NCBI GenBank assembly: GCA_024349765.1
Contig: AP026073.1
Location: 3,472,001-3,536,000, forward strand
Length of the DNA: 64,000 bases
Reading direction: 5' to 3'
Origin: Streptomyces nigrescens
GTDB lineage: Bacteria > Actinomycetota > Actinomycetes > Streptomycetales > Streptomycetaceae
The position numbers and the translations under genes were made by a program. Position 1 is the stretch's first letter. Each line of letters begins with the position of its first letter. The notes beneath the pieces were generated by a model. The model ran no database searches. It was not told where the DNA came from and worked only from the letters and a program-made list of their open reading frames with translations. Of the stretch, positions 50,281 to 58,112 are shown one piece after another.

Positions 50281-51483
50281 ATGACTGCCCTCGACGACGG
50301 GGTCCGGATCATCGACGCGGGCAAGCCGCCCGCCCGCTTCGCCCGGGGCTGGCACTGCCTGGGCCTGACCGACGACTTCAAGGACGGAAAGCCGCACGAG
50401 ATCGAGGCGTTCGGCACCAAGCTGGTGGTCTTCCAGGGCACGGACGACGGGCAACTGCACGTGCTGAACGCCTACTGCCCGCACATGGGTGGCAACCTCG
50501 CCCACGGCACGGTCAAGGGGGATGCCGTCGCCTGCCCCTTCCACGACTGGCGCTGGTCGGGCAACGGCCGCTGCGCCGGGATCCCGTACGCGCGCCGGGT
50601 GCCGCCGCGCGCCCGCACCCGCGCGTGGCTCACGCTGGAACGCAACAAGCAGCTGTTCGTCTGGAACGACCCCGAGGGCAACCCCCCGCCGGCCGAGGTC
50701 ACCATTCCCGAGATCGAGGGCATCCACGGCCCGGACGCGGGCGAGTGGAGCGAGTGGACCTGGAAGACGCTCCGGGTCGAGGGCTCCAACTGCCGCGAGA
50801 TCGTGGACAACGTCGTGGACATGGCGCACTTCTTCTACGTCCACTACGCCTTCCCGGAGTACTTCAAGAACGTCTTCGAGGGCCACATCGCCACCCAGTA
50901 CATGGAGAGCAGCCCGCGCGGCGACATGGACCTGGGCACGCTGAGCTCCGGCCGCCTGCGGTCGGACGCCTCCTATTACGGCCCCTCGTACATGATCGAC
51001 TACCTCTACAGCGAGGTCGGCGGCGGTATCGACGGCGACGTCGAGGGCGGCTCCGGAAGCGGCTCCGAGGGCGGCTCCGAAATGGAGATCGTCCTGATCA
51101 ACTGCCACTACCCGATCGACGAGAACAGCTTCCAACTGCAGTACGGGGCGATCGTCAAGAAGCTGCCCGGCATGACGGACGAGCAGGCCGCGGAGGCCGC
51201 GCGGCTCACCGCGGAGGGCGCGACCGCCGGCTTCGAGCAGGACGTGGAGATCTGGAAGAACAAGACCCGGATCGACAACCCACTCCTCACCGAGGAGGAC
51301 GGCCCGGTCTACCAACTGCGCCGCTGGTACGAGCAGTTCTACGTCGACGCCGCCGACGTCAAGGACGAGATGACGAGACGGTTCGAGTTCGAGATCGACA
51401 CCGAGCGGGCGAACAAGGCCTGGCGCTCGGAGGTCGAGGAGAACCTGGCCAGCCGCGCGGAGCAGACCGGGACCGGAGCCTGA
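50281..51483 (+). CDS. kshA: 3-ketosteroid 9-alpha-monooxygenase oxygenase component, KshA
   Basis: Protein of 400 aa. The Rieske centre has Cys66, His68, Cys85 and His88 ('AYCPHMGGNLAHG', 'ACPFHDWRWSG'). The mononuclear iron site is N177-x2-D180-x2-H183-x4-H188 ('DNVVDMAHFFYVHYAFPEYF'). The 'GGNLAHGTVKGDAVACPFHD' context is characteristic of KshA. It hydroxylates C9 of 4-androstene-3,17-dione or its diene, which with KstD opens ring B. A Gly/Ser/Glu tract (DVEGGSGSGSEGGSE, about residues 258-272) appears to be an insertion in the catalytic domain. Downstream are a small Cys protein and kshB in one operon. Confidence 0.92.
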   Translation: MTALDDGVRIIDAGKPPARFARGWHCLGLTDDFKDGKPHEIEAFGTKLVVFQGTDDGQLHVLNAYCPHMGGNLAHGTVKGDAVACPFHDWRWSGNGRCAGIPYARRVPPRARTRAWLTLERNKQLFVWNDPEGNPPPAEVTIPEIEGIHGPDAGEWSEWTWKTLRVEGSNCREIVDNVVDMAHFFYVHYAFPEYFKNVFEGHIATQYMESSPRGDMDLGTLSSGRLRSDASYYGPSYMIDYLYSEVGGGIDGDVEGGSGSGSEGGSEMEIVLINCHYPIDENSFQLQYGAIVKKLPGMTDEQAAEAARLTAEGATAGFEQDVEIWKNKTRIDNPLLTEEDGPVYQLRRWYEQFYVDAADVKDEMTRRFEFEIDTERANKAWRSEVEENLASRAEQTGTGA

Positions 51484-51484
51484 C

Positions 51485-51712
51485 ATGCAGCCGGTGGAGT
51501 GCGCGACCTGCGGCAACCAGGTCCTCTGCGAGAAGTTCAGCAGGGCCCACACCTCCGTGCAGTGGACCGCCGAAGCGGCCGTCGTCTGCACCGAGTTCCG
51601 TGCCCGGGTGACCGCGGGTGCGACCAGCGCCCGGATACGCACCTGCCGGGCGCTGCGGCGGAGCATCGATGACGCGGTCGAGAACGGCACTCTGGAGATC
51701 ACCGATGTCTGA
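51485..51712 (+). CDS. Small cysteine-containing protein between kshA and kshB
   Basis: Protein of 75 aa starting one base after the kshA stop and overlapping kshB by 8 bp. It has Cys6, Cys9 and Cys15 ('VECATCGNQVLCEKFS') and two later Cys (VVCTEF, RTCRAL), no signal peptide and no membrane segment. The C-x2-C at the N-terminus could bind a metal, but the set does not match a known ferredoxin or rubredoxin. Its position suggests a role linked to the KshAB monooxygenase. I do not recognise a named family. Confidence 0.65.
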   Translation: MQPVECATCGNQVLCEKFSRAHTSVQWTAEAAVVCTEFRARVTAGATSARIRTCRALRRSIDDAVENGTLEITDV

Positions 51713-52805
51713 GCCGATGTCTGGACCGACGGCCGGGCCGCGTACCCACCGGCTGCGCGTCCTCGACGTGATCGCCGAGACGTCCGAGGCACACTCCCTG
51801 GTCCTCCAGCCACCACCGGAGAGCGCCGACCGCTTCGCCTACCGCCCCGGACAGTTCCTCACCCTGAAGCTGCCCGGGCCGGACGGGAAACCGGTCGCCC
51901 GCTGCTACTCCCTCGCCAGCTCACCGCACACCGGCGAGCCGATGAAGGTCACCGTCAAACGGGTGCCCGGCGGGTACGGGTCCCACTGGCTGTGCGACCA
52001 CGTGGCAACGGGGGAGGAGCTGGAGGCGCTGCCCCCGGCCGGCACCTTCACCCCGCCGTCCCTCGACCACGACCTGCTGCTGGTCGCCGGGGGCAGCGGC
52101 ATCACCCCGGTGCTGTCCATCGCCAAGTCGGCCCTGGCGCAAGGGTGGGGCCGGGTGGCGCTCCTGTACGCCAACCGCGACGAGTCCTCGGTGATCTTCC
52201 GCGACGAACTGCGCGAGCTGACCGAGAACCACCCGGACCGGCTACTCGTGCTCCACTGGCTGGAATCGCTCCAGGGCCTCCCCACCACCGACCGGCTGAG
52301 CGCCGCACTCGCGCCCTACGCCGACCGCGAGACCTTCGTCTGCGGCCCGGAGCCGCTGATGGACGCCGTCGAACAAGGCCTCCGCACCCTCGGCACCCCG
52401 GGCGCCCGGATCCACCGGGAACGGTTCTTCTCCCTCAGCGGAGACGTCTTCGAGACCCCGTCCGTGGAGGAGCGTACGACGGCCGCGGCGGACATCACGA
52501 CGGCTCAGCACGTCAACACGACGGCTCAGCACGTCACCACGGCGGAGGTGGAACTCGACGGCGAAACCCGCACGGTCCGCTGGCCCTCGGGGACCCCACT
52601 GCTCGACGTCCTCCTGACCGCCGGAGTGGACGCCCCGTACTCCTGCCGGGAAGGCGCCTGCAGCGCCTGCACCTGCCGGATCGTGGCGGGTGAGGTGAAG
52701 ATGCTCCGCAACGACGTCCTCGACGACCAGGACATCGCCGAGGGATACGCCCTGGCCTGCCAGGCCGTGCCGCTGACCGATCGGGTGCGGATCACTTACT
52801 CCTGA
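51705..52805 (+). CDS. kshB: 3-ketosteroid 9-alpha-monooxygenase reductase component, KshB
   Basis: Protein of 366 aa. FAD domain with 'RFAYRPGQFLTLKLPGPDGK' and 'PVARCYSLASSP' (RxYS), NAD domain 'LLLVAGGSGITPVLSIAKSA' and 'ETFVCGPEPLMDAVEQGLRT', and a C-terminal plant-type [2Fe-2S] domain with 'PYSCREGACSACTCRIVAGE' and the fourth Cys in 'GYALACQAVPLTDRVRI'. It passes electrons from NADH to KshA. The ATG at 51705 (GGAG upstream) overlaps the small Cys gene. The linker before the ferredoxin domain has a duplicated heptapeptide (TTAQHVN-TTAQHVT). Confidence 0.92.
   Translation: MSEPMSGPTAGPRTHRLRVLDVIAETSEAHSLVLQPPPESADRFAYRPGQFLTLKLPGPDGKPVARCYSLASSPHTGEPMKVTVKRVPGGYGSHWLCDHVATGEELEALPPAGTFTPPSLDHDLLLVAGGSGITPVLSIAKSALAQGWGRVALLYANRDESSVIFRDELRELTENHPDRLLVLHWLESLQGLPTTDRLSAALAPYADRETFVCGPEPLMDAVEQGLRTLGTPGARIHRERFFSLSGDVFETPSVEERTTAAADITTAQHVNTTAQHVTTAEVELDGETRTVRWPSGTPLLDVLLTAGVDAPYSCREGACSACTCRIVAGEVKMLRNDVLDDQDIAEGYALACQAVPLTDRVRITYS
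52496..52537. repeat. 21-bp in-frame duplication in the KshB linker
   Basis: CACGACGGCTCAGCACGTCA+A is repeated at 52496-52516 and 52517-52537 with one difference. It adds seven residues between the NAD domain and the ferredoxin domain. Confidence 0.9.
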
Positions 52806-52894
52806 CGCGGTCGCACGTCCCAGAAGAGTCCCTGGTGCCTCCCACCCACGCAGCCTGAAGAGGTGGGTCGATGAACGTCTCGCGCGGGTGCCGG

Positions 52895-54364
52895 TCAACC
52901 CGCCGTGTCGGCTGTCGCGGGCGTCGGCTCGGCGTTCGTGGGCGCCGGTGCCGGGGCGATCGGCCGGGTCAGCGCGGCGATCAGCGCGGCCATCGCCACC
53001 ACGAGTACCAGCTCGACCCAGACGACGCTCTCGGCCGCGCCCGCGAAGGCCACCCGGCCGGTGCGGTCGCCGAGTACGGAGAAGAACACGATCCCGATCG
53101 CGGCCAGTCCCGCCGTGCCCGCGAACTGCTGCGTGGTGTTGAGTGTGCCCGACGCCATGCCGGCCTGCTCCTGACGGACGCCGCCCAGGGTCGTACCGAT
53201 CAGTGCGGGCAGGACCAGTGTGTTGCCGAAACCCAGCAGGCCCAGGCCGACGATCAGCCACGGAACGGAGATGCCGCCGCCCAGCACGTGTAGCGCGCCG
53301 CCCAGCAGGACGAAGGCGACCGCGTCGACGGCGCAGCCGAGCAGCATTACCGGGCGGGCACCGATCCGGGCGACCAGCCGCCGGCCGACCAACGGCCCGG
53401 TCATGCCCAGGATCGCGAACGGCCCGAACGCGAGACCCGCCTGCCGGGCGGACAGTCCCAGACCGGACTGGAGCAGCAGGCTCAGCACGAAGATCGAGCT
53501 GGTGAAGGAGGCCATGAAGGCGACGTTCACACCGAGGCCGAGCCGGAAGCCGCGGCCACGGAACAGCGTCAGGTCCAACAGCGGGGTGCCCCCGCGCGCG
53601 GCGAGCCGCCGCTCCCACAGCAGCGCGCCCAGCAGCGCCGGCACGGCGGCGATCAGCGACAGCAAGGTCCACAGCGGCCAGCCCTGACCGCGGCCGAAGA
53701 TCAGCGGCAGCAGGGCGAGCGCGAGCGATCCGGACAGGGCCACCGCGCCGAGCGGATCCAGCCCAGGGCGCCGGCCGGGTCGGGCCGTAGGCAGCAGCCG
53801 CAGGGCGAAGCAGAGCACGATCGCACCGACGGGCAGATTGAGCAGGAAGACGATCCGCCAGCCGAGTCCGAAGACGTCGGCGCTGAGCAGCAGCCCGCCG
53901 AGGATCTGCCCGAGGACGCCGGCCAGGCCGCCCACGACACCGAACCACGACAGTGCGCGCGGCCGTTCATCGCCGGGGAACGTCGCCGTGATCAGCGCCA
54001 GCACCTGCGGCACCATCCCTGTCGCGGTCAGTCCCTGCAGGACACGGGCCGCCACGAGTTGGGCCGGGCTCTGGGCCAGTCCGCACAGCAGCGAAGCGAG
54101 GACGAAGGCAGCCATGCCCAGCAGGAACATCCGCCGGTAGCCGAGCAGATCGCCCAGCCGCCCGCCGATCACCAGGGCCGCGGCGTAGCTGAACGAGTAG
54201 CCGCCGACGACGAGTTCCAGCGCTTCCTGCCCGGCGTGCAGCTCGTGCTGGAGGGACGGCAGGGCGACGTTGACGATGTTGAGGTCGAATCCGTACAGGA
54301 ACGTGGCCGCCAAGACTACCGGCAGCATCAGCCAGCGGCGCGGTTCCGCGGTGGGCGTGGACAT
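52895..54364 (-). CDS. MFS transporter, DHA2 (14-TMS drug efflux) family
   Basis: Protein of 489 aa with 14 predicted hydrophobic helices. Motif A-like 'GGRLGDLLGYRRMFLLGMAA' after helix 2, 'FLYGFDLNIVNVALPSLQHE' in helix 1 (the D1 motif of DHA2 proteins) and motif C-like 'GVVGGLAGVLGQILGGLLLS'. The last 20 residues are a Pro/Ala/Thr tail. It is divergent from an ArsR-type regulator with a perfect operator between. It lies inside the steroid locus on the opposite strand and could export a steroid intermediate or an unrelated compound. Confidence 0.9.
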   Translation of the reverse strand: MSTPTAEPRRWLMLPVVLAATFLYGFDLNIVNVALPSLQHELHAGQEALELVVGGYSFSYAAALVIGGRLGDLLGYRRMFLLGMAAFVLASLLCGLAQSPAQLVAARVLQGLTATGMVPQVLALITATFPGDERPRALSWFGVVGGLAGVLGQILGGLLLSADVFGLGWRIVFLLNLPVGAIVLCFALRLLPTARPGRRPGLDPLGAVALSGSLALALLPLIFGRGQGWPLWTLLSLIAAVPALLGALLWERRLAARGGTPLLDLTLFRGRGFRLGLGVNVAFMASFTSSIFVLSLLLQSGLGLSARQAGLAFGPFAILGMTGPLVGRRLVARIGARPVMLLGCAVDAVAFVLLGGALHVLGGGISVPWLIVGLGLLGFGNTLVLPALIGTTLGGVRQEQAGMASGTLNTTQQFAGTAGLAAIGIVFFSVLGDRTGRVAFAGAAESVVWVELVLVVAMAALIAALTRPIAPAPAPTNAEPTPATADTAG

Positions 54365-54424
54365 GGGTGCGTGGTCTCCCCGTCAGTCGTGAGGCGTGCG
54401 AGGTGAGATGTGAGATGCAGATGA

Positions 54425-54461
54425 GTTCGATAGATATCGAACCCTTCGATGAGTGTCGAAG
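54425..54461. promoter_or_regulatory. Two adjacent ArsR-type operators
   Basis: GTTCGATA-GA-TATCGAAC (54425-54442) is a perfect 18-bp palindrome, followed at once by CTTCGA-N6-TCGAAG (54444-54461). Both share the TTCGA..TCGAA half-sites and lie between the MFS gene and the ArsR gene. They are a strong candidate for autoregulation and repression of efflux. Confidence 0.8.
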
Positions 54462-54510
54462 AGTACGACACATATGGAACTCCCGGCAATGCTCAACTAG
54501 GCTGGCCACC

Positions 54511-54879
54511 ATGAGCGATGAGGTCTTCCATCCGGCGATCGAGGATCTGCCGCTGTCCAAGGTTCTGGCCGCACTGGCCGATCCGGCCCGGCTGGCGATC
54601 GTCCGCGCCGTGGCCGTCGCCGATCCCGACGACGGGCTGGCCTGCACCCTGCTGCCGGAGCAGGCAGGGCTCCGGCTGAGCAAGTCGACGATGTCCCACC
54701 ACCAGCGGATCCTGCGCGAATGCGGCATCACCCGGACCCGCATCGTCGGCTCCCGCCGCACGCTGCGGCTGCGCCGCGAGGAGCTCGACCGGCGCTTCCC
54801 CGGGCTGATCGCCGCGACCCTCGCCGCCCCCGCCGAACCCGTCGGCACCTCGGCCCGCCGGCCGGCGGCGAGCGCATGA
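54511..54879 (+). CDS. ArsR-type winged-helix regulator
   Basis: Protein of 122 aa. ArsR-like HTH: 'DLPLSKVLAALADPARLAIV', recognition helix 'GLRLSKSTMSHHQRILRECG' and wing 'RTRIVGSRRTLRLRREELDR'. No metal-binding ELCVCDL motif, so it probably senses an organic ligand. The ATG at 54511 is chosen because the domain begins there; the open frame upstream runs through the operator. It is divergent from the DHA2 transporter gene. Confidence 0.86.
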   Translation: MSDEVFHPAIEDLPLSKVLAALADPARLAIVRAVAVADPDDGLACTLLPEQAGLRLSKSTMSHHQRILRECGITRTRIVGSRRTLRLRREELDRRFPGLIAATLAAPAEPVGTSARRPAASA

Positions 54880-55011
54880 AGCACAGATGCGCGCGTCCCG
54901 TGGTGACCTTTGAAGGCCGAGGGTCAAGTTGCGCCGGGAGACGGGGTGGGCCGGACGTGGCGTACTCCTGAGTCCGAACTGCACACTTCAGCCGCCAACC
55001 GGGAGTTCCGC

Positions 55012-55566
55012 GTGAATGATGAGCCCGCACAGCCCAAGAAGCCGTTCCTGTACGTCGTGGTGTGTGCAGCCGGCATCGCCGGGGATGTCGGCAAGTTGAT
55101 CACCGCCGCCCAGGAGAGGCACTGGGACGTCGGTGTTGTCGCTACGCCGCAAGCGCTCGGCTTCATAGATGTCCAGGCCGTCGAGGCGCAGACCGGCTAC
55201 CCGATCCGTTCCGCCTGGCGTGCACCCGGCGAGCCCCGCCCGCTGCCGCCGGCGGATGTGATCGCGGTGGCCCCGGCCACCTTCAACACCATCAACAAAT
55301 GGGCCGCGGGGATCTCCGACACCCTCGCGGTGGGCATCCTGTGCGAGGCGTACGGCCTCGGCATCCCCACCGCCGTCCTGCCGTGTCTGAACTCGGCCCA
55401 GGCCGCCCACCCCGCGTACCGTCAGAGCCTGGCGCGGCTGCGCGAGATGGGCATCCTGATCGGCTCGTACGAGCCTCACGGGCCCAAGGCCGGCGGCGCG
55501 GCCGAAGGTTTCCGCTGGGAGGAGGCGCTGGAGCTGCTCACGCCCCAGCTTTCCACCCGAGGGTGA
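55012..55566 (+). CDS. Flavoprotein (PPC-decarboxylase/Dfp-like fold)
   Basis: Protein of 184 aa from the GTG at 55012 (GGGAG upstream). Homo-oligomeric flavin-containing Cys decarboxylase fold: 'PFLYVVVCAAGIAGDVGKLI', 'VGVVATPQALGFIDVQAVEA', 'PPADVIAVAPATFNTINKWA' with the N-K-W-A-x-G-I-S-D pattern of this family, and 'AAHPAYRQSLARLREMGILI'. Members bind FMN and decarboxylate or modify small molecules; the substrate is unknown. It lies between the ArsR gene and the convergent IclR gene. Confidence 0.82.
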   Translation: MNDEPAQPKKPFLYVVVCAAGIAGDVGKLITAAQERHWDVGVVATPQALGFIDVQAVEAQTGYPIRSAWRAPGEPRPLPPADVIAVAPATFNTINKWAAGISDTLAVGILCEAYGLGIPTAVLPCLNSAQAAHPAYRQSLARLREMGILIGSYEPHGPKAGGAAEGFRWEEALELLTPQLSTRG

Positions 55567-55698
55567 TCGTCGGCGCCGCGCTAACGCTGATCTTCGGGGT
55601 CACCTGGCCGACGTGGTCAGAGGCAGAGGCCACGTGGGCCCAGCCACGTCGGTGGTGCTGCCCCGGTGTCCTGCCGGGATCCACCGGGCACGTCAGCG

Positions 55699-56571
55699 TC
55701 ACATCCACTCGCTGAAGCGCAGCCAGGACATCATGTTGTCCATCGCGGGCTGTGGAACGCCGGCCGTGGGCAGGGGCGGGGTCGACTCCGTCCGCTTCCT
55801 CGTGCGCCGGCCCGGCCCGAACATCGCCTGCCACACCGACCGGGCGCAGCCGAGTACGGCGGGCGCGATCCGTTCCAGCTCCCGGTGGGCGCCGTTGCCG
55901 CAGACCGAGATCGAGGCGATCGCCCGACCCGCGCCGCGCAGGGGTGCGGCCACGCAGAAGACCCCCTGGAACCCCTCTTCGTAGTCGAACGCGACGCCGC
56001 GCTCCCGTACCCTCGCCAGCTCGCCGCGGAAGGACTCGGGGCGGGTGATGGTGCGCGGGGTGCGTGGCCGTAGCCCGTGCCGGATCACCGGCTCGACCAG
56101 CGTGGCGTCGCTGAAGGCCAGGATCGCCTTGCCCGCCGCCGTGCAGTACGCCGGCTGCCGCCCGCCCACCCGCGACGGCACGCCGTGGTCGTGTGATCCG
56201 CCGATCCGCTCCAGATAGACCACCTCGGTGCCGTCGAGCACCGTGAGGTGCACCAGGTGGCCGGTGGACTCGTGGAGCGCGTGCAGATGCGGCAGCGCCG
56301 CCCGGCGCAGCCGGTTGTGGTGGGCGGCCATGGCGCCCAGTTCCAGCATGCCGATGCCGAGGCGGTAGTCGCGGCCCTCCCGCTCCAGCCAGCGTTGCTG
56401 CACCAGCTGGTCGAGGATGCGGTGCGCGGAGGACCGGGGGAGACCGGAGCGCTGGACGACCTCGGTCAGGGTGAGCCGGGGCTGTGCGGTCTGGAACGCG
56501 CTCAGTACCTTCGCCGCCTTCTCCAGCAGGGACAGCGGCGGACCTTCGGACTCGACGGCATGCGTCGTCAA
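55699..56571 (-). CDS. IclR family transcriptional regulator of the hsa operon
   Basis: Protein of 290 aa from a TTG at 56571 (GGGAGG 8 nt upstream). Winged helix at about residues 14-75 ('LLEKAAKVLSAFQTAQPRLT', 'LTEVVQRSGLPRSSAHRILD'), then the IclR effector domain ('HESTGHLVHLTVLDGTEVVY', 'YCTAAGKAILAFSDATLVEP', 'GVFCVAAPLRGAGRAIASIS'). The C-terminal about 35 residues (TRKRTESTPPLPTAGVPQPA) extend past the usual end. It is divergent from hsaA1, and a perfect palindrome (56673) lies in the shared promoter, so it probably controls ring A/B genes and senses an aromatic or steroid intermediate. Confidence 0.87.
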   Translation of the reverse strand: MTTHAVESEGPPLSLLEKAAKVLSAFQTAQPRLTLTEVVQRSGLPRSSAHRILDQLVQQRWLEREGRDYRLGIGMLELGAMAAHHNRLRRAALPHLHALHESTGHLVHLTVLDGTEVVYLERIGGSHDHGVPSRVGGRQPAYCTAAGKAILAFSDATLVEPVIRHGLRPRTPRTITRPESFRGELARVRERGVAFDYEEGFQGVFCVAAPLRGAGRAIASISVCGNGAHRELERIAPAVLGCARSVWQAMFGPGRRTRKRTESTPPLPTAGVPQPAMDNMMSWLRFSEWM

Positions 56572-56672
56572 CGGCACCTCCCACACGGACGGCCGGGCCA
56601 GCCCCTGGCTGCGGCCGTAATCTCCGGTATGGGATGGATGCTGCAGTGGATTCCGGCTGTCGGGAAGAGGGT

Positions 56673-56687
56673 GTTCCGTTTCGGAAC
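56673..56687. promoter_or_regulatory. IclR-type operator GTTCCG-TTT-CGGAAC
   Basis: A perfect 15-bp palindrome (6-bp arms, 3-bp centre) lies 102 bp upstream of the IclR start and about 110 bp before hsaA1. IclR proteins typically bind such short TTCCG/CGGAA palindromes. Only this copy was noticed by eye. Confidence 0.72.
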
Positions 56688-56732
56688 GGTAACGCGTAGG
56701 TTCCCTCCCGTCACCCCAGGGCGACCTGCGGA

Positions 56733-56792
56733 CCTGACGACCTGCGGGCCTGACGACTTGAGGACGCCCTGACGACCTGAGGACGACTTGAG
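56733..56792. repeat. Imperfect tandem repeat in the hsaA1 leader
   Basis: The core CCTGACGACYTGMGG recurs about three to four times with 15-19-bp spacing between 56733 and 56792, ending at the hsaA1 ribosome site. It gives several GAGGAC-like purine stretches before the start. Confidence 0.7.
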
Positions 56793-56796
56793 AGGG

Positions 56797-57972
56797 ATGC
56801 GCGTGCGCGAGGACCGTGTACTTGCCGCGGTCCGTGAACTCGCCCCCGCCCTGCGCGCGCGGGCGGCCGGGACCGAGGCGCTGCGCCGCGTGCCCGGGAC
56901 CTCCGTCAAGGAGCTGGAGCACGCCGGCTTCTTCCGGCTGCTGCAGCCCCGGGCGTACGGAGGGCTCGCCGCCGACCCGGCCGTCTTCTACGCCGCGGTG
57001 AAGGAGATCGCCAAGGCCTGCGGTGCGACCGGTTGGGTCGCCTCGGTCGTCGGTGTGCACCCCTGGCATCTGGCCCTCTTCGACCCGCGGGCGCAGGAGG
57101 AGGTGTGGGGCGAGGACCGCTCCGCCCGGATCTGCTCCTCGTACGCCCCCACCGGGACCGTCACCCCGGCCGCCGGCGGCTTCCGGCTGTCCGGCCGGTG
57201 GCACTTCTCGTCCGGCTGCGACCACGCCCAGTGGGCCCTGCTCAGCGGTCTCCTCGCGGACGGCGAGGGTCGGCCGGTGGACATGCGGACCTTTCTGATT
57301 CCCCGCTGCGCGTACCGCATCGACGACGTGTGGGACACCGTCGGTCTGCGCGGCACCGGCAGCAATGACCTCGTCGTCGAGGACGCCTTCGTTCCCGACC
57401 ACCGGACCCTCGGCTACGGCCCCATGTCCGCACTGAGATGTCCGGGCCACGAGGTCAACGCCGAACCGCTGTACCGGCTGCCGTACGCCGCCGTCTTCAC
57501 CACCACCATCGCGACCTCGATGGTCGGTATCGCCGAGGGCGCGTATGAGGATCATGTCGCGACGGTCCGCGAGCGCGTGCGCGTCTCCTACGGGCCGAAG
57601 GTCGCCGAGGACCCCTTCGCGCAGGTGCGCATCGCCCGCGCCGCGAGCGACATCGACGCGGCCTGGCTCCAACTGACCCGTAACATCGACGAGTTGTACG
57701 CCCTCGCCAGGCGCGGTGCGGAGCTTCCGATGGAGTTGCGTGTCCGCACCCGTCGGGACCAGGTGAGGGCTACCGAGCGTGCGGTCGCGGCGGTCGACCT
57801 GCTGCGGGAGAACGCCGGCGGTAGTGCCCTGCGCGCCGGCGACGACGTCGTGCAGCGCGCCTGGCGGGACGTGCACACCGGACGCGGGCAGGCGGCCAAC
57901 GACGTGGAGCGGGCGCTGGTCCTCGCCGGCCGGCACGCGCTCGGGCTGGACGTCCAGGATCCCATGCTCTGA
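56797..57972 (+). CDS. hsaA1: Flavin-dependent 3-HSA hydroxylase oxygenase, HsaA-like copy 1
   Basis: Protein of 391 aa from the ATG at 56797; a GTG at 56803 with AGAGGG 6 nt upstream is equally possible. Acyl-CoA-dehydrogenase-fold monooxygenase: 'SVKELEHAGFFRLLQPRAYG', 'CGATGWVASVVGVHPWHLAL', 'GRWHFSSGCDHAQWALLSGL', 'GLRGTGSNDLVVEDAFVPDH' and 'NAGGSALRAGDDVVQRAWRD'. HsaA with reductase HsaB hydroxylates 3-HSA to the catechol 3,4-DHSA. It is nearly identical in plan to the second copy 140 bp downstream and is separated from it by two hairpins. Divergent from the IclR regulator. Confidence 0.87.
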   Translation: MRVREDRVLAAVRELAPALRARAAGTEALRRVPGTSVKELEHAGFFRLLQPRAYGGLAADPAVFYAAVKEIAKACGATGWVASVVGVHPWHLALFDPRAQEEVWGEDRSARICSSYAPTGTVTPAAGGFRLSGRWHFSSGCDHAQWALLSGLLADGEGRPVDMRTFLIPRCAYRIDDVWDTVGLRGTGSNDLVVEDAFVPDHRTLGYGPMSALRCPGHEVNAEPLYRLPYAAVFTTTIATSMVGIAEGAYEDHVATVRERVRVSYGPKVAEDPFAQVRIARAASDIDAAWLQLTRNIDELYALARRGAELPMELRVRTRRDQVRATERAVAAVDLLRENAGGSALRAGDDVVQRAWRDVHTGRGQAANDVERALVLAGRHALGLDVQDPML

Positions 57973-57976
57973 TCCC

Positions 57977-58023
57977 CCCTCTCCCGCAGGAGAGGGCCTT
58001 CTGCTCCCGCTCAGTGGGAGCAG
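57977..58023. terminator. Two tandem hairpins between the hsaA copies
   Basis: CCCTCTCC-CGCA-GGAGAGGG (57977-57996) begins 4 nt after the hsaA1 stop, and CTGCTCCC-N7-GGGAGCAG (58001-58023) follows at once. They probably end the hsaA1 transcript or lower read-through into hsaA2. Confidence 0.78.
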
Positions 58024-58112
58024 CGCATTTCGCCGTGGAAGAGCGCAGCGTACGGTCCTGCCACCTCCCCACCGAGAGCTTCCACCACCGCGAACCGAGA
58101 AGGGGTGCTCCC

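Noticed and set aside
49147-51816. 889-aa open frame on the minus strand opposite hsaF and kshA
   Set aside because: Antisense shadow caused by high third-position GC; Val/Asp/Gly/Arg-rich composition with no domain, and it covers three well-supported genes on the other strand.
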